A stretch of 64,000 nucleotides of DNA, from positions 1 to 64,000 of the forward strand of contig NZ_JOAJ01000008.1 of the NCBI RefSeq assembly GCF_000720425.1, read 5' to 3'. This stretch comes from Nocardia rhamnosiphila NBRC 108938 (GTDB lineage Bacteria; Actinomycetota; Actinomycetes; Mycobacteriales; Mycobacteriaceae). Made by a program: the position numbers and the translations under genes. The notes beneath the pieces were generated by a model, which saw only the letters and a program-made list of their open reading frames with translations, did not search any database and had not been told where the DNA came from. How positions within the stretch are numbered: the first letter of the stretch is position 1; each line of letters opens with the position of its first letter. Positions 51,287-60,217 of this stretch are shown piece by piece.

Positions 51287-53281
51287 TCAGATATTGGCCC
51301 CTTTGGTGCGATTACAGCCGCGGCACAGGATCTGCAGATTGGCCGCGCTGGTGGCGCCGCCGCGGCTGAGCGGGATCACGTGGTCGAATTCCAGATAGTG
51401 GCTGTCCCCGCATTCCACGCAGCGGCCGCCGTCGCGCTGCCACACCTCCGCTTTCACCTCCTGCGGGATACTGCGGGAGTCCCGTTGGCCCGGGGCCAGG
51501 ACCAGTCGTTTCGCAATCCGCAGCGCGCCCTCCAGTGCGGCCGCGAGGTATTCCGGGTCGGTGACGGCGAAGGTGGCACCACCGCGTGCCGACGTGGCCG
51601 CGACCACCACGGCGTCGTATTCGGCGGCCACCGAGACGATCCGCGACCACGGCAGCTCGACACCCGCCCCCGCGCCCACGAAACGCAGCTTCTTGGTGCT
51701 CACGATCAACCGGCCGTCGGTGTGCTTGGGTCCGCGGGCCAGCTCCCTGATATGGGTCGCGTCGATATCGAGGTAGACCAGCTCCTCGGCGTCCAGGTGC
51801 AGGCCGGGGGTGGCGATCGCGGGCAGATCGCCCTCCCGTAACCGCGAGAGCGCGCGTCCGCGTGCCATCCGCGACCGCAGTTCATCGATCAGGGGGCCAC
51901 TCAGGCCGAGTTCGGTGACGGCGTATTCGACCTCGTCGAATTCCTCGGCGGTGATCTGCCCGTCGGCGAACGCGAAGGCGACCCGGCGCTCCACGTACTG
52001 CAACGCCGCGGGTTGCAGTGCGGCGCGGGCCGCGGCCGCGTCGATGCGCTGGTAGCGCAGGGAAGCCCACAGTGCCTCCCATTCCGGGCCGCGCGGCCCG
52101 GACGAGGTGAGCAACCGGGCCGCCCGGGTGTGCCAGTGGATGAGGAATTCCTCGGTCTCCGCCGCGCAGGACGAGCACGGGTGATGACCGCCCAGGACGC
52201 GGCGCCGCCGGCGCGCGCCGCAGCGGTCGCAGTCGTGGGCGTGCGGTCGCGCGGCCGGACGCCGGTCGGCGGTCCAGCGTTCCCCGTCCCACCAGCGCAG
52301 ACGAGCCGGATCCTCGGGGTCGCGGTACCAGTCGGCGCGGTCGGAGCCGGGAGGCGGGGGCAGGCGTACCGGCTCGGTGGTGGCGAGCCGGCGCAGCGTG
52401 ACCGTGCCGGGGAACTGCCGGGTGGGCTGCGGCTCGGCGAAACGGTCCCAGGGCGCGGCGGGAGCCGCGGCGGGCGGGTTCTCGTCGAGGCGGTAGTGGA
52501 CGTTGCCCGGATGTGTTCCGGGGGATGTGGTGCGGGCGCCGTTCCCGGCGCCGGTGGTCCGGCCGGGCCCACGGGAGGCCGCCCGGTCACCGGCCGGGTC
52601 GTCGGCCGCGACACCGGTGCGGTGATGCCCGGGCTCGGCGGGGCGGTCGAGGACCGCGGTATTCCGGTCCCCGGCCGGGGACGCGGCCGGTCGCAGGAGT
52701 TCCGTGGCGTCCTCGGCCGCCGGCCGGGCCGGGCTCTCGTCGCGGCGCGCCGGCGGGGTGGCCTGTCGCGCCGCGGGACCTTCGTCGACCTGAATGCCGA
52801 ACTCGGTGATCAAGCCCGCCATTCCGGCGGCCCAGCCCTGGCCGACGGCCCGGAACCGCCAGCCGCCGTCCCGGCGGTAGAACTCGCCGAACATCATGGC
52901 CGAGACCGATTCCGAATCGTCGAGGGTGAATACCGCGACCGGGCCGTCCACCGCGAAGACCGTGAGCGTGACCTCGCCGAGATCGGTGAAGGTCGCCTCC
53001 TCGAGCGAGCCCGACACCACGATGCGGTCCACCTCGGCCTCCGTGCGCGGCAGCGAAACGCTCAACCGCGCCGTGCCCGGATCGGGGTCCTGGTCGAGGG
53101 TGACGGCCTGGGAGATATGGCGGGGTGCGTTGTAGAAGACCAGATCCCGGTCGCCGCGCACCGACCCGTCGCTGCCCAGCAGCAGGGCGTGCGCGTCCAC
53201 CGTATGGTCCGACCGCCAGGAAATCACCACGGCCAGAAGCGATGTCGGTATCGGCGTATTGGCGCCCTTGCTCAGTTCCAT
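51287..53281 (-). CDS. TerD - DUF2510 - zinc ribbon - HNH nuclease fusion protein
   Basis: 664 residues from ATG 53281 (MELSKGANTP, a TerD-type start); no ribosome site is seen. Domains: TerD 1-170 (GSDGSVRGDRDLVFYN with calcium-site Asp residues, GEFYRRDGGWRFRAVGQGW); disordered Pro/Arg-rich linker 170-330; DUF2510-like DWYRDPEDPARLRWWDG; zinc ribbon CDRC-x14-CSSC; a helical TerB-like part (FAFADGQITAEEFDEVEYA); a PH-like part (DGRLIVSTKKLRFVG); and a C-terminal HNH nuclease (CVECG, EFDHVIPLSRGG, CRGCN). TerD proteins act in metal, stress and phage responses. Joining one to an HNH nuclease suggests stress-triggered DNA processing or defence. That is inference. Confidence 0.88.
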   Translation of the reverse strand: MELSKGANTPIPTSLLAVVISWRSDHTVDAHALLLGSDGSVRGDRDLVFYNAPRHISQAVTLDQDPDPGTARLSVSLPRTEAEVDRIVVSGSLEEATFTDLGEVTLTVFAVDGPVAVFTLDDSESVSAMMFGEFYRRDGGWRFRAVGQGWAAGMAGLITEFGIQVDEGPAARQATPPARRDESPARPAAEDATELLRPAASPAGDRNTAVLDRPAEPGHHRTGVAADDPAGDRAASRGPGRTTGAGNGARTTSPGTHPGNVHYRLDENPPAAAPAAPWDRFAEPQPTRQFPGTVTLRRLATTEPVRLPPPPGSDRADWYRDPEDPARLRWWDGERWTADRRPAARPHAHDCDRCGARRRRRVLGGHHPCSSCAAETEEFLIHWHTRAARLLTSSGPRGPEWEALWASLRYQRIDAAAARAALQPAALQYVERRVAFAFADGQITAEEFDEVEYAVTELGLSGPLIDELRSRMARGRALSRLREGDLPAIATPGLHLDAEELVYLDIDATHIRELARGPKHTDGRLIVSTKKLRFVGAGAGVELPWSRIVSVAAEYDAVVVAATSARGGATFAVTDPEYLAAALEGALRIAKRLVLAPGQRDSRSIPQEVKAEVWQRDGGRCVECGDSHYLEFDHVIPLSRGGATSAANLQILCRGCNRTKGANI

Positions 53282-53369
53282 CGTCGTCGAACTATGCCAT
53301 GTGCCGCCGACACGCCCGCAGGTGTGCAGGTCGTAGCGGTTTTCGTCATCGATGCGGCAGAGTTGTCGC

Positions 53370-53855
53370 ATGACCGATCCGGGGCAGCCGGGGGACAAGC
53401 GGCCGGGCGCGCGACGAGTCCCCACACCCGCCGATGTGCTCGCCGCCGCGCAGACCGCGGTGGACGCCGCGCAGTCCGCGGCCGGCCAGGCCCTGGAGGC
53501 CGCCCAGCTGACCGCCGGCCAGGCCTTCGACGCCGCGGTACGGCTTCCCCCGGCGTCCGCGCAGCTCGCCGCGCAACTGCCCGATGTGCTGGAGAACCTG
53601 TCCAGTGCCATCGACCGGCTCAATGCCACGATCGACCGGCTCGACCGCACCCTGGCCCTCGCCGACCCCGCGTTCGCCGCCTACGATCGGTTGCTGCCGC
53701 GGCTGGAGGCGATGATCGCACTGGGGGAGGATCTGTTCGGCGCGCTGGCCCGGTTGCCCGGTGTCGGCCGGCTCGGCCGGATGGCCGGATTCACCGCGGC
53801 CGAACCTCCGGAACCGGAACCCGAACCGAAGAAACGGTCCCGGCGCCGGCCCTGA
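53370..53855 (+). CDS. Hypothetical helical protein (phasin-like composition)
   Basis: 161 residues from ATG 53370, an in-frame choice over 53352. Ala/Gln-rich amphipathic helices (AAQTAVDAAQSAAGQALEAA) are followed by a coiled-coil heptad region (LSSAIDRLNATIDRLDRTL) and an acidic-then-basic tail ending KKRSRRRP. No recognised domain, signal peptide or membrane helix. It diverges from the TerD-HNH gene by 88 bases, so the two may share regulation. Confidence 0.65.
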   Translation: MTDPGQPGDKRPGARRVPTPADVLAAAQTAVDAAQSAAGQALEAAQLTAGQAFDAAVRLPPASAQLAAQLPDVLENLSSAIDRLNATIDRLDRTLALADPAFAAYDRLLPRLEAMIALGEDLFGALARLPGVGRLGRMAGFTAAEPPEPEPEPKKRSRRRP

Positions 53856-53859
53856 GCGC

Positions 53860-54249
53860 TCAGGCCGAGTCGAACGCCCGGCCGTTGTAGGGGGTGTCGT
53901 GGGCGGTGCGATCGTGGACGGGCCGTACCTGCACCTCGGCGTCGTCGAAGGTGATCTGCGCGTTCTTGTTCGCACTGAGCAGGATAAGTACCAGTTGGTC
54001 GGCGATCCGTTCGGCGGCCTCCCCGCTGGGGTACCGTCCCAGGACCCGGACACTCGGTCCGACGGTGCCGCTGCCCCGGTCGTAGTCCCATTGCCCGTTG
54101 CCGGTCGCCACCGCCAGCCGGGCCACGACGTCGACGCCGCCCGGACCGTCGTGTGGGCCGCGTTCACGCACCGATTCCGTGCCGATCTCGATGATCTGGT
54201 CGGCCCGAAGCCAGTCCCCACCATGTGTTCTCACCCAGAGCTGTGCCAT
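53860..54249 (-). CDS. Small hypothetical protein
   Basis: 129 residues from ATG 54249 (MAQLWVRTHGGDWLRAD), with GGAG very close upstream. Mixed alpha/beta pattern with a possible metal- or nucleotide-binding HDGPGG stretch; no recognised family. It ends four bases from the convergent gene at 53370 and lies downstream of pabB on the same strand. Confidence 0.65.
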   Translation of the reverse strand: MAQLWVRTHGGDWLRADQIIEIGTESVRERGPHDGPGGVDVVARLAVATGNGQWDYDRGSGTVGPSVRVLGRYPSGEAAERIADQLVLILLSANKNAQITFDDAEVQVRPVHDRTAHDTPYNGRAFDSA

Positions 54250-54328
54250 CGCTCCATTGTCGCGCTGTTCGCCGGATCGGGCCGCTCGTTTCCGATGGCC
54301 CGCAATACTTCTCGGCCGCCCGCGGCGC

Positions 54329-55798
54329 TCATCCGGCCGTGGTGACCTCGGTGGCCGGTGCGGCGGCGCCGACCGGCCCGGTGGCCAGGGCCCGGTACAC
54401 CGCCGCGGCCTTGAGCAGCATCTCGTCGTATTCCGCGTCGGCCACCGAGTCCAGCACGATGGCTCCACCGGCACCGATCTGCCAGGTTCCGCCGTAGCGC
54501 ACCGCGGTGCGGATGACGATATTGAGGTCGGCCGTACCCCCGAGTCCCAGGAAACCGATCGTCCCCGAATACACCCCGCGCGCCCGGGTTTCGAGGGTGT
54601 CGATGATCTGCATGGTGCGGATCTTGGGCGCCCCCGTCATGGAACCCCCGGGGAAGCAGGCGCGCAGGCAGTCGACGACCCCGGTATCGGCGCGCAGGAT
54701 GCCGCGTACGGTCGAAACCAGCTGGTGCAGGGTCGAATAGGTTTCGGTGACCAGCAGTTCGCGCACCCGCACACTGCCGATCTCGCAGACCCGGCCCAGA
54801 TCGTTGCGCAGCAGGTCCACGATCATCACGTTCTCGGCCCGGGTCTTCGGGTCCTCGGTCAGCGCGCGGCGCAGTCGTTCGTCCACGATCGGATCGGGGT
54901 CGCGGCGGGCGGTGCCCTTGATCGGTTTCGTCTCGACCGTCCGATCACGGGCGATCTTCAGAAAGCGTTCGGGGGACGAGCAGGCGATCTCCAGCTCGCC
55001 GAACCGCAGGTAGGCCGAGTAGGGAGCGGGATTGGCCCGGCGCAGCGTGCGGTAGACGTCGAGTCCGCCGGACGTGGCGGGAAAGACGAGCTGGTCGGTC
55101 AGCGTGATTTCGTACGATTCACCGGCCCGCAGCGCGGCCCGGCAGTCGGCGATATCGCGCAGGTAGCGCGCCCGGCCGCGGACCAGGTGTTCCTCCAGAC
55201 CGGCGGTATCGCCCGCCGTGGTGATCGGGGGCGGGTTCGACCAGGTCGGCAGTGTCTCCAGGATCGCCGCGGTGGTGCGCAGCCAGGTCCGGGCCGCGGC
55301 GCGGCCGGAATCGTCGGCCAGTGCGAGCAGATATGTGCGGCCGGCGAGATGGTCGACGACCACCACCCGGTCGGCGAAGATCCATTGGGCGTCGGGCGCC
55401 GGGGCGCGGTGCGCCGCGGACCCGCCGCAATCGGCCTTGACCTCGTAACCCAGGTACCCCACGTAGCCCCCCGCGAAATCGAACGGGAAGTCTTCCGGTA
55501 GCGGGACCGGCCTGGTCCGCAATGCTTCGGCCAGATGATCCAGGATGGTGCCCCGGACCTCGCGGACGCCGTCGGCGGTTCGGACGGTGACCGTACCGCT
55601 GCCGACCCGGTAGCCGATCACCTCGGCCAGTGGGCCGGAGGCGTCGCCGAGGAACGAGAAGCGGTCCATCCCCGGTTCCACGTGTTCGCTGTCGAGCCAG
55701 AAGGCGGCGGGCGAGGCGCCGTACAACCGCAGGAAGGCGGCCTCGGTGTCGACGGCCCGCTCGAGTACGCGGTGCTGGAGGGTCACGGAGAAAGACAT
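54329..55798 (-). CDS. pabB: Aminodeoxychorismate synthase component I
   Basis: 489 residues of the chorismate-binding family. The KPIKGTARR motif has the Lys characteristic of PabB, where anthranilate synthase has PIAGT. Other signs are FAGGYVGYLGYE, SSPERFL, RAENVMIVDLLRNDLGR, and FPGGSMTGAPK. It makes 4-amino-4-deoxychorismate for folate from chorismate and ammonia. No glutamine amidotransferase partner is in the window. It is divergent from the phosphotransferase gene. Confidence 0.92.
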   Translation of the reverse strand: MSFSVTLQHRVLERAVDTEAAFLRLYGASPAAFWLDSEHVEPGMDRFSFLGDASGPLAEVIGYRVGSGTVTVRTADGVREVRGTILDHLAEALRTRPVPLPEDFPFDFAGGYVGYLGYEVKADCGGSAAHRAPAPDAQWIFADRVVVVDHLAGRTYLLALADDSGRAAARTWLRTTAAILETLPTWSNPPPITTAGDTAGLEEHLVRGRARYLRDIADCRAALRAGESYEITLTDQLVFPATSGGLDVYRTLRRANPAPYSAYLRFGELEIACSSPERFLKIARDRTVETKPIKGTARRDPDPIVDERLRRALTEDPKTRAENVMIVDLLRNDLGRVCEIGSVRVRELLVTETYSTLHQLVSTVRGILRADTGVVDCLRACFPGGSMTGAPKIRTMQIIDTLETRARGVYSGTIGFLGLGGTADLNIVIRTAVRYGGTWQIGAGGAIVLDSVADAEYDEMLLKAAAVYRALATGPVGAAAPATEVTTAG

Positions 55799-55886
55799 CG
55801 TGGACCGAACCCTACGCCGCGGGCGGGTGTCAAACTGTTGTCGGTTGCCTGCAGTTCATTCGGCCGGGTGGGGCACAATGTCAGGC

Positions 55887-56942
55887 ATGTCTGTTGCGCA
55901 GCCGGTAGGCGTGGATCGTAAGCACGTCGACTTCACCGTGGTCGGGAACTGGATGGACGAGCGGGGGCTCACCGGCGGTGAGTTCCAGGAGGTGAAGGCG
56001 CTCGGCGGCGGCACGCAGAACATCATGCTGCGTTTCATCCGGGGCGGGCGCGATTACGTGCTGCGCCGTGGCCCGGCGCATCTGCGCCCGAAGAGCAACG
56101 AGGTCATCCGGCGGGAGGCGCGACTGCTGGGCGCGCTGGCCGACACCGATGTCCGCGCCCCGCGGGTGATCGCCGCCGAACCCGACGAATCGGTGCTGGG
56201 TGCGGTGTTCTATCTGATGGAGCCGATCGAGGGTTTCAACCCGCAGACCGAGCTACCCGCCCCCTTCGCCGAGGATCCGGAGGCCCGCCGGCAGATGGGC
56301 CTGTCCGCGGTGGAGGCCATCGCCCGGCTGGGCGCGCTGGACTACCGGGCGCTGGGCCTGGACGATTACGGCAAACCCGAAGGGTTCCTGGAGCGGCAGG
56401 TCGGCCGCTGGACCCACGAACTGGAGTCGTACTCGGCGAACGAGGGATACCCCGGCCCGCAGATCCCGGGTCTGGACGCGGTGGCGGACTGGCTGGAACG
56501 CCACCGTCCGGCCGAATGGACCCCCGGCATCCTGCACGGTGACTGCCATCTCGCGAATATCATGTTCTCCTACGAGCGGCCCGAGGTCGCGGCCCTGGTC
56601 GACTGGGAGATGTCGACCATCGGCGATCCGCTGCTGGATCTCGGCTGGCAGATCGCGACCCGGCCCGAACCGGGCACCTCCGGGGCGGCGCTGATCGGCA
56701 AGCTCGGCGAGGCCGGTTCACTGCCGACGGGCGCGGAGATGGTCGAGCACTACGGCAAGTTCTCCGATCGGGACCTGAGCGCGGTCACCTGGTACACGGT
56801 GCTGGCCTGCTTCAAACTCGGCATCGTGCTCGAGGGCACGTACGCGCGGTCCTTCGCGGGTAAGGCGCCGAAGCAGGTCGGTGAGTTCCTGCATGCGAAC
56901 ACGCTCGAACTCTTCGCGCGGGCGCGCGGACTCATGGAGTGA
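55887..56942 (+). CDS. APH-family phosphotransferase (acyl-CoA dehydrogenase-associated type)
   Basis: 351 residues from ATG 55887; ATG 55878 is possible. Kinase-like fold: GGTQNIMLRF in the N-lobe, ILHGDCHLANIMF with catalytic Asp and Asn, and LVDWEMSTIGDPLLDLGW with the metal-binding Asp. Related to the APH-like proteins found with FadE/ACAD10 acyl-CoA dehydrogenases, proposed to phosphorylate hydroxyacyl-CoAs, rather than to drug-resistance kinases. Neighbouring lipid genes fit this. Confidence 0.85.
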   Translation: MSVAQPVGVDRKHVDFTVVGNWMDERGLTGGEFQEVKALGGGTQNIMLRFIRGGRDYVLRRGPAHLRPKSNEVIRREARLLGALADTDVRAPRVIAAEPDESVLGAVFYLMEPIEGFNPQTELPAPFAEDPEARRQMGLSAVEAIARLGALDYRALGLDDYGKPEGFLERQVGRWTHELESYSANEGYPGPQIPGLDAVADWLERHRPAEWTPGILHGDCHLANIMFSYERPEVAALVDWEMSTIGDPLLDLGWQIATRPEPGTSGAALIGKLGEAGSLPTGAEMVEHYGKFSDRDLSAVTWYTVLACFKLGIVLEGTYARSFAGKAPKQVGEFLHANTLELFARARGLME

Positions 56943-57085
56943 GAACAGGTTTCATTAATTCGATGCGTCCGGCGTGCGCCGGTGCTTGACCCGGCCCGCG
57001 CCGGGCGGTATCGCGGCGGGACTGTCCGTAGGCGGCGCCCCGCGGGTATCGGTGGTGGAAGCGGACGATTCGGGAGTTGCTCGGC

Positions 57086-57121
57086 CGGCGGCCGGCGGTG
57101 GGTTTCCACCGCCGGCCGCCG
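57086..57121. terminator. Long hairpin after the phosphotransferase gene
   Basis: A perfect 16-bp stem (inner part GGCGGCCGGCGGTGG) with loop GTTT, 143 bases past the phosphotransferase stop. The 56943-57246 gap holds this hairpin and the KstR-like box and no convincing gene. Confidence 0.75.
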
Positions 57122-57170
57122 TGCAATGGTCGGTCGACCAGTTCTGCCGGGAAAATCTTCGCCAAACCAC

Positions 57171-57184
57171 TAGAACGTGTTCCA
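57171..57184. promoter_or_regulatory. KstR-like operator upstream of the alcohol dehydrogenase
   Basis: TAGAACGTGTTCCA fits TNNAACNNGTTNNA exactly and shares ten leading bases with the box at 39645. The dehydrogenase starts 62 bases downstream. Confidence 0.75.
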
Positions 57185-57246
57185 GTTCGTATCGTAGTGT
57201 GGAGGCCGTCACATGAAAGCCCGCGCATGCGAGAGGTCGGACACGA

Positions 57247-58377
57247 ATGAAGACGAAGGGCGCGATCCTGTGGGGGATCGACGAACCGTGGTCGGTCGAG
57301 GAAATCGAACTCGGTGACCCCCGCGCCGGTGAGGTGCAGATCCAGCTGGAAACCGCCGGAATGTGCCATTCGGACCACCATATGGTCACCGGTGCCACCC
57401 CGATGCCGTCGTTCCCGGCCATGGGCGGCCACGAAGGCGCGGGCGTCATCACCAAACTGGGTCCCGGCACCCCGTCCGACCTGGCCGTCGGCGATCACGT
57501 GGTGCTGTCGTTCATCCCCGCCTGCGGCCGCTGTCCGGCGTGCGTATCGGGGAACATGGCCCTCTGTGATCTCGGGATGGGCCTGCTGTCCGGGCAGTCC
57601 ATCAGCGACGGCAGCTACCGCATCCAGGCCCGCGGCAAGGATGTCATCCCGATGTGCCTGCTCGGCACGTTCTCGCCCTATATGACGGTGCACTACAGCT
57701 CGGTGGTCAAGATCGACCCCGAGATCCCGTTCGAGGTCGCCTGCCTGGTCGGCTGCGGTGTGCCCACCGGATTCGGCTCCTCCACCCATGTCGCCAATGT
57801 GATGCCCGGTGATACCGCGGCCATCGTCGGCATCGGCGGTGTCGGGATGAGCGCGCTGCAGGGCGCGGTGCTCTCCGGGGCGCAGAAGGTCGTCGCCATC
57901 GACCCGAACCCGTGGAAACTGGAGCAGGCCAAGAAGTTCGGCGCCACCCACACCTACGCCAGTATGGCCGAGGCGATCATGCCGCTGATGGAGGCCACCG
58001 AGGGTCGGATGGCCGACAAGGTCATTCTCACCATGGGTGAGATGCAGGGCGAATACATCGAAGAGGGTCTGATTCTCACCGCGAAGGCGGGCACCCTGGT
58101 CGTCACCTCCATGGGCCGGATGGACGCCGCCGACGTGAAGATGAACAACTTCCTGCTCTGCATGCTCCAGAAGACGGTCAAGGGCTGCATCTTCGGTGGC
58201 GGCAACGCCCGTCAGGACATTCCGCGCCTGCTGTCCATGTACAAGGCCGGTCAGCTGAACCTGGACGATATGGTCACCCGGAGCTATTCCCTGGAGGACG
58301 TGAACCAGGGCTACAAGGACATGCTGGACGGCAAGAACATCCGCGGCATCATCAAGTACACCGACGCCGACCGCTGA
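57247..58377 (+). CDS. Zinc-dependent MDR alcohol dehydrogenase (NDMA-dependent type)
   Basis: 376 residues. Catalytic zinc ligands sit in AGMCHSDHH and GGHEGAG, the structural zinc site in CGRCPACVSGNMALC, and the coenzyme site in VGIGGVGMSALQGA. The text resembles the actinobacterial NDMA-/mycofactocin-associated alcohol dehydrogenases, which hold their nicotinamide tightly. The KstR-like box suggests expression with sterol breakdown. Confidence 0.92.
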   Translation: MKTKGAILWGIDEPWSVEEIELGDPRAGEVQIQLETAGMCHSDHHMVTGATPMPSFPAMGGHEGAGVITKLGPGTPSDLAVGDHVVLSFIPACGRCPACVSGNMALCDLGMGLLSGQSISDGSYRIQARGKDVIPMCLLGTFSPYMTVHYSSVVKIDPEIPFEVACLVGCGVPTGFGSSTHVANVMPGDTAAIVGIGGVGMSALQGAVLSGAQKVVAIDPNPWKLEQAKKFGATHTYASMAEAIMPLMEATEGRMADKVILTMGEMQGEYIEEGLILTAKAGTLVVTSMGRMDAADVKMNNFLLCMLQKTVKGCIFGGGNARQDIPRLLSMYKAGQLNLDDMVTRSYSLEDVNQGYKDMLDGKNIRGIIKYTDADR

Positions 58378-58401
58378 TCGGCGAGCGTATCCGCGCATTC
58401 C

Positions 58402-58432
58402 CGGGTGGGCCGACCCCTCACCGGCCCACCCG
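58402..58432. terminator. Hairpin terminator after the alcohol dehydrogenase
   Basis: An 11-bp stem (CGGGTGGGCCG) with a nine-base loop, 24 bases past the stop. The remainder of 58378-58756 shows no convincing gene. Confidence 0.75.
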
Positions 58433-58756
58433 TTCGGAACTCCTGCCGCCGGGGTATCGACCGGCCCGAGGTCGATTCCGGCCTCTCCGGGGTGCCCTGG
58501 TCACCAGAGGGGCCGGTCGCGCGACCGGTGCGTGCGGCGCGGTGCTCACTCGAATTCCTCCCGCGGGTCGTCCGCCGGGGCGCCGCGGCCGTGCCGATCC
58601 GCATGGCCGGCGGGCCCGTGCGGCATGGTGATCTACTCCGCCGCAGGGTATTCGGGACACCCCGGCCGGCAGTCGGCGCGTGGTGGTGTCCCACTGCTCT
58701 TCGGTAACTGCTCGGCCGGGTTCCGCGGCCCCGGTTCGGTCTCGTAACCTCGGGGT

Positions 58757-59587
58757 GTGCGCGCACTCGAGCAGATCCAGGAATGGCCGGTCAGGCATGC
58801 CGCGGCGGGTGTGATCACCCGGGACGGGCGCTGGTCGGCCGGTGAGACGGACCGGGTCTACCGGCTGGCGTCGGTCACCAAACCCCTGGCCGCCTACGCG
58901 GTGCTGGTCGCCGTGGAGGAGGGGGCGATCGAACTCGATCAGCCCGCCGGACCGCCCGGCGCGACCGTCCGGCACCTGCTGGCCCACACCTCCGGCGTGG
59001 CCTTCGACACCACCGATATCCTGGCCCGGCCCGGTGCGAAACGGATCTATTCGAGCGCCGGTTTCGAACTGCTGGCCGACGCGGTCGCCGAACACACCGG
59101 GATCCCTTTCCCGCAGTATCTGCGCGAGGGCGTCTTCGAACCGCTGGGCATGGTCGATTCGGAATTGACCGGCTCGGCCGGGCACGGCGCGAATTCGACT
59201 CTCGCCGACCTGCTGCGTTTCGCCGCCGAACTTCTCGAACCCCGCCTGATCTCGGCGCAGACCCTCGCGGCGGCCACCAGCGTCCAGTTCCCGGGCAGTG
59301 ACGGTGTCCTGCCGGGTTTCGGCTCGCAGCGGCCCAACGATTGGGGCCTGGGCTTCGAGATCAAGGACGGGAAGTCGCCGCACTGGACCGGGGCCACCAA
59401 TTCGCCCGAGACCTTCGGTCATTTCGGGCAGTCCGGGACGTTCCTGTGGGTGGATCCGCGCCCCGGCGTGGCGTGTGTGGCCTTGAGCGACGAGAATTTC
59501 GGCGACTGGTCGCGCGAAGTATGGCCTCCGTTCAGTGATTCGGTCATCGCGGAGGCAACACTCGCGCGCAACACGGAAGTGAAGTAA
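58757..59587 (+). CDS. Serine hydrolase (class C beta-lactamase-like)
   Basis: 276 residues from GTG 58757. Active-site SVTK (SxxK) near residue 39 and YSSAG in the place of YxN mark the beta-lactamase/esterase EstB fold; HFGQSGTFLW near the end is the KTG-like strand with HxG. No signal peptide, so probably cytosolic, like esterase members rather than secreted beta-lactamases. It is short for the family. Confidence 0.85.
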   Translation: MRALEQIQEWPVRHAAAGVITRDGRWSAGETDRVYRLASVTKPLAAYAVLVAVEEGAIELDQPAGPPGATVRHLLAHTSGVAFDTTDILARPGAKRIYSSAGFELLADAVAEHTGIPFPQYLREGVFEPLGMVDSELTGSAGHGANSTLADLLRFAAELLEPRLISAQTLAAATSVQFPGSDGVLPGFGSQRPNDWGLGFEIKDGKSPHWTGATNSPETFGHFGQSGTFLWVDPRPGVACVALSDENFGDWSREVWPPFSDSVIAEATLARNTEVK

Positions 59588-59680
59588 CACGTGTAACACC
59601 GGGCACTCGAGTACACTCGGGCAACGCCTTTTCGACGGACCCGTTGGGGAAGACGAGCATCGTCGAAACCGGAGGTGTAC

Positions 59681-60217
59681 GTGGTGCGCGGATCGTCCCG
59701 ATACGCGGAGACAACGGCGGGTGTGGTGTACATCCACTCGTCGCCCGCCGCGCTGTGCCCGCATATCGAATGGGCGCTCGCGGCCGCTCTCGGGGCTCCG
59801 GCCTCGCTGCGCTGGACGGCGCAGCCCGCAGCCCCCGGCCAACTCCGGGCAACGACCGAATGGTTCGGCCCGGCCGGTACCGCGTCCCGTATCGCGCAGT
59901 CGCTGCGCTCCTGGCCGGTCCTGCGTTTCGAGGTGACCGAGGATCCCAGCGAGGGGGTCGACGGGGAGCGGTACAGTTTCGTGCCGTCGCTGGGCCTGTG
60001 GCACGGCTCCACCAGCGCCAACGGGGATGTGATGGTGGGGGAGATGCGCCTGCGGGTCCTGTTGCAGGCCGATCGGGAACTGGGCCGGTACGCCGGGTTC
60101 GATCTGGCCGGCGAACTGGACCGGGCGCTGGGGACGGCCTGGGACGAGGACCTGGAGGTCTACCGGACCGGCAGCGAGGGCGCCGAGGTCACCTGGCTGC
60201 GTCGCGACGTCGGCTGA
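59681..60217 (+). CDS. DUF3145 family protein
   Basis: 178 residues from GTG 59681, chosen for GGAGG five bases upstream. The start TTAGVVYIHSSPAALCPHIEWAL and the segment YSFVPSLGLWHG are characteristic of this actinobacterial family of unknown function. It has no membrane segment and stands alone. Confidence 0.88.
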   Translation: MVRGSSRYAETTAGVVYIHSSPAALCPHIEWALAAALGAPASLRWTAQPAAPGQLRATTEWFGPAGTASRIAQSLRSWPVLRFEVTEDPSEGVDGERYSFVPSLGLWHGSTSANGDVMVGEMRLRVLLQADRELGRYAGFDLAGELDRALGTAWDEDLEVYRTGSEGAEVTWLRRDVG

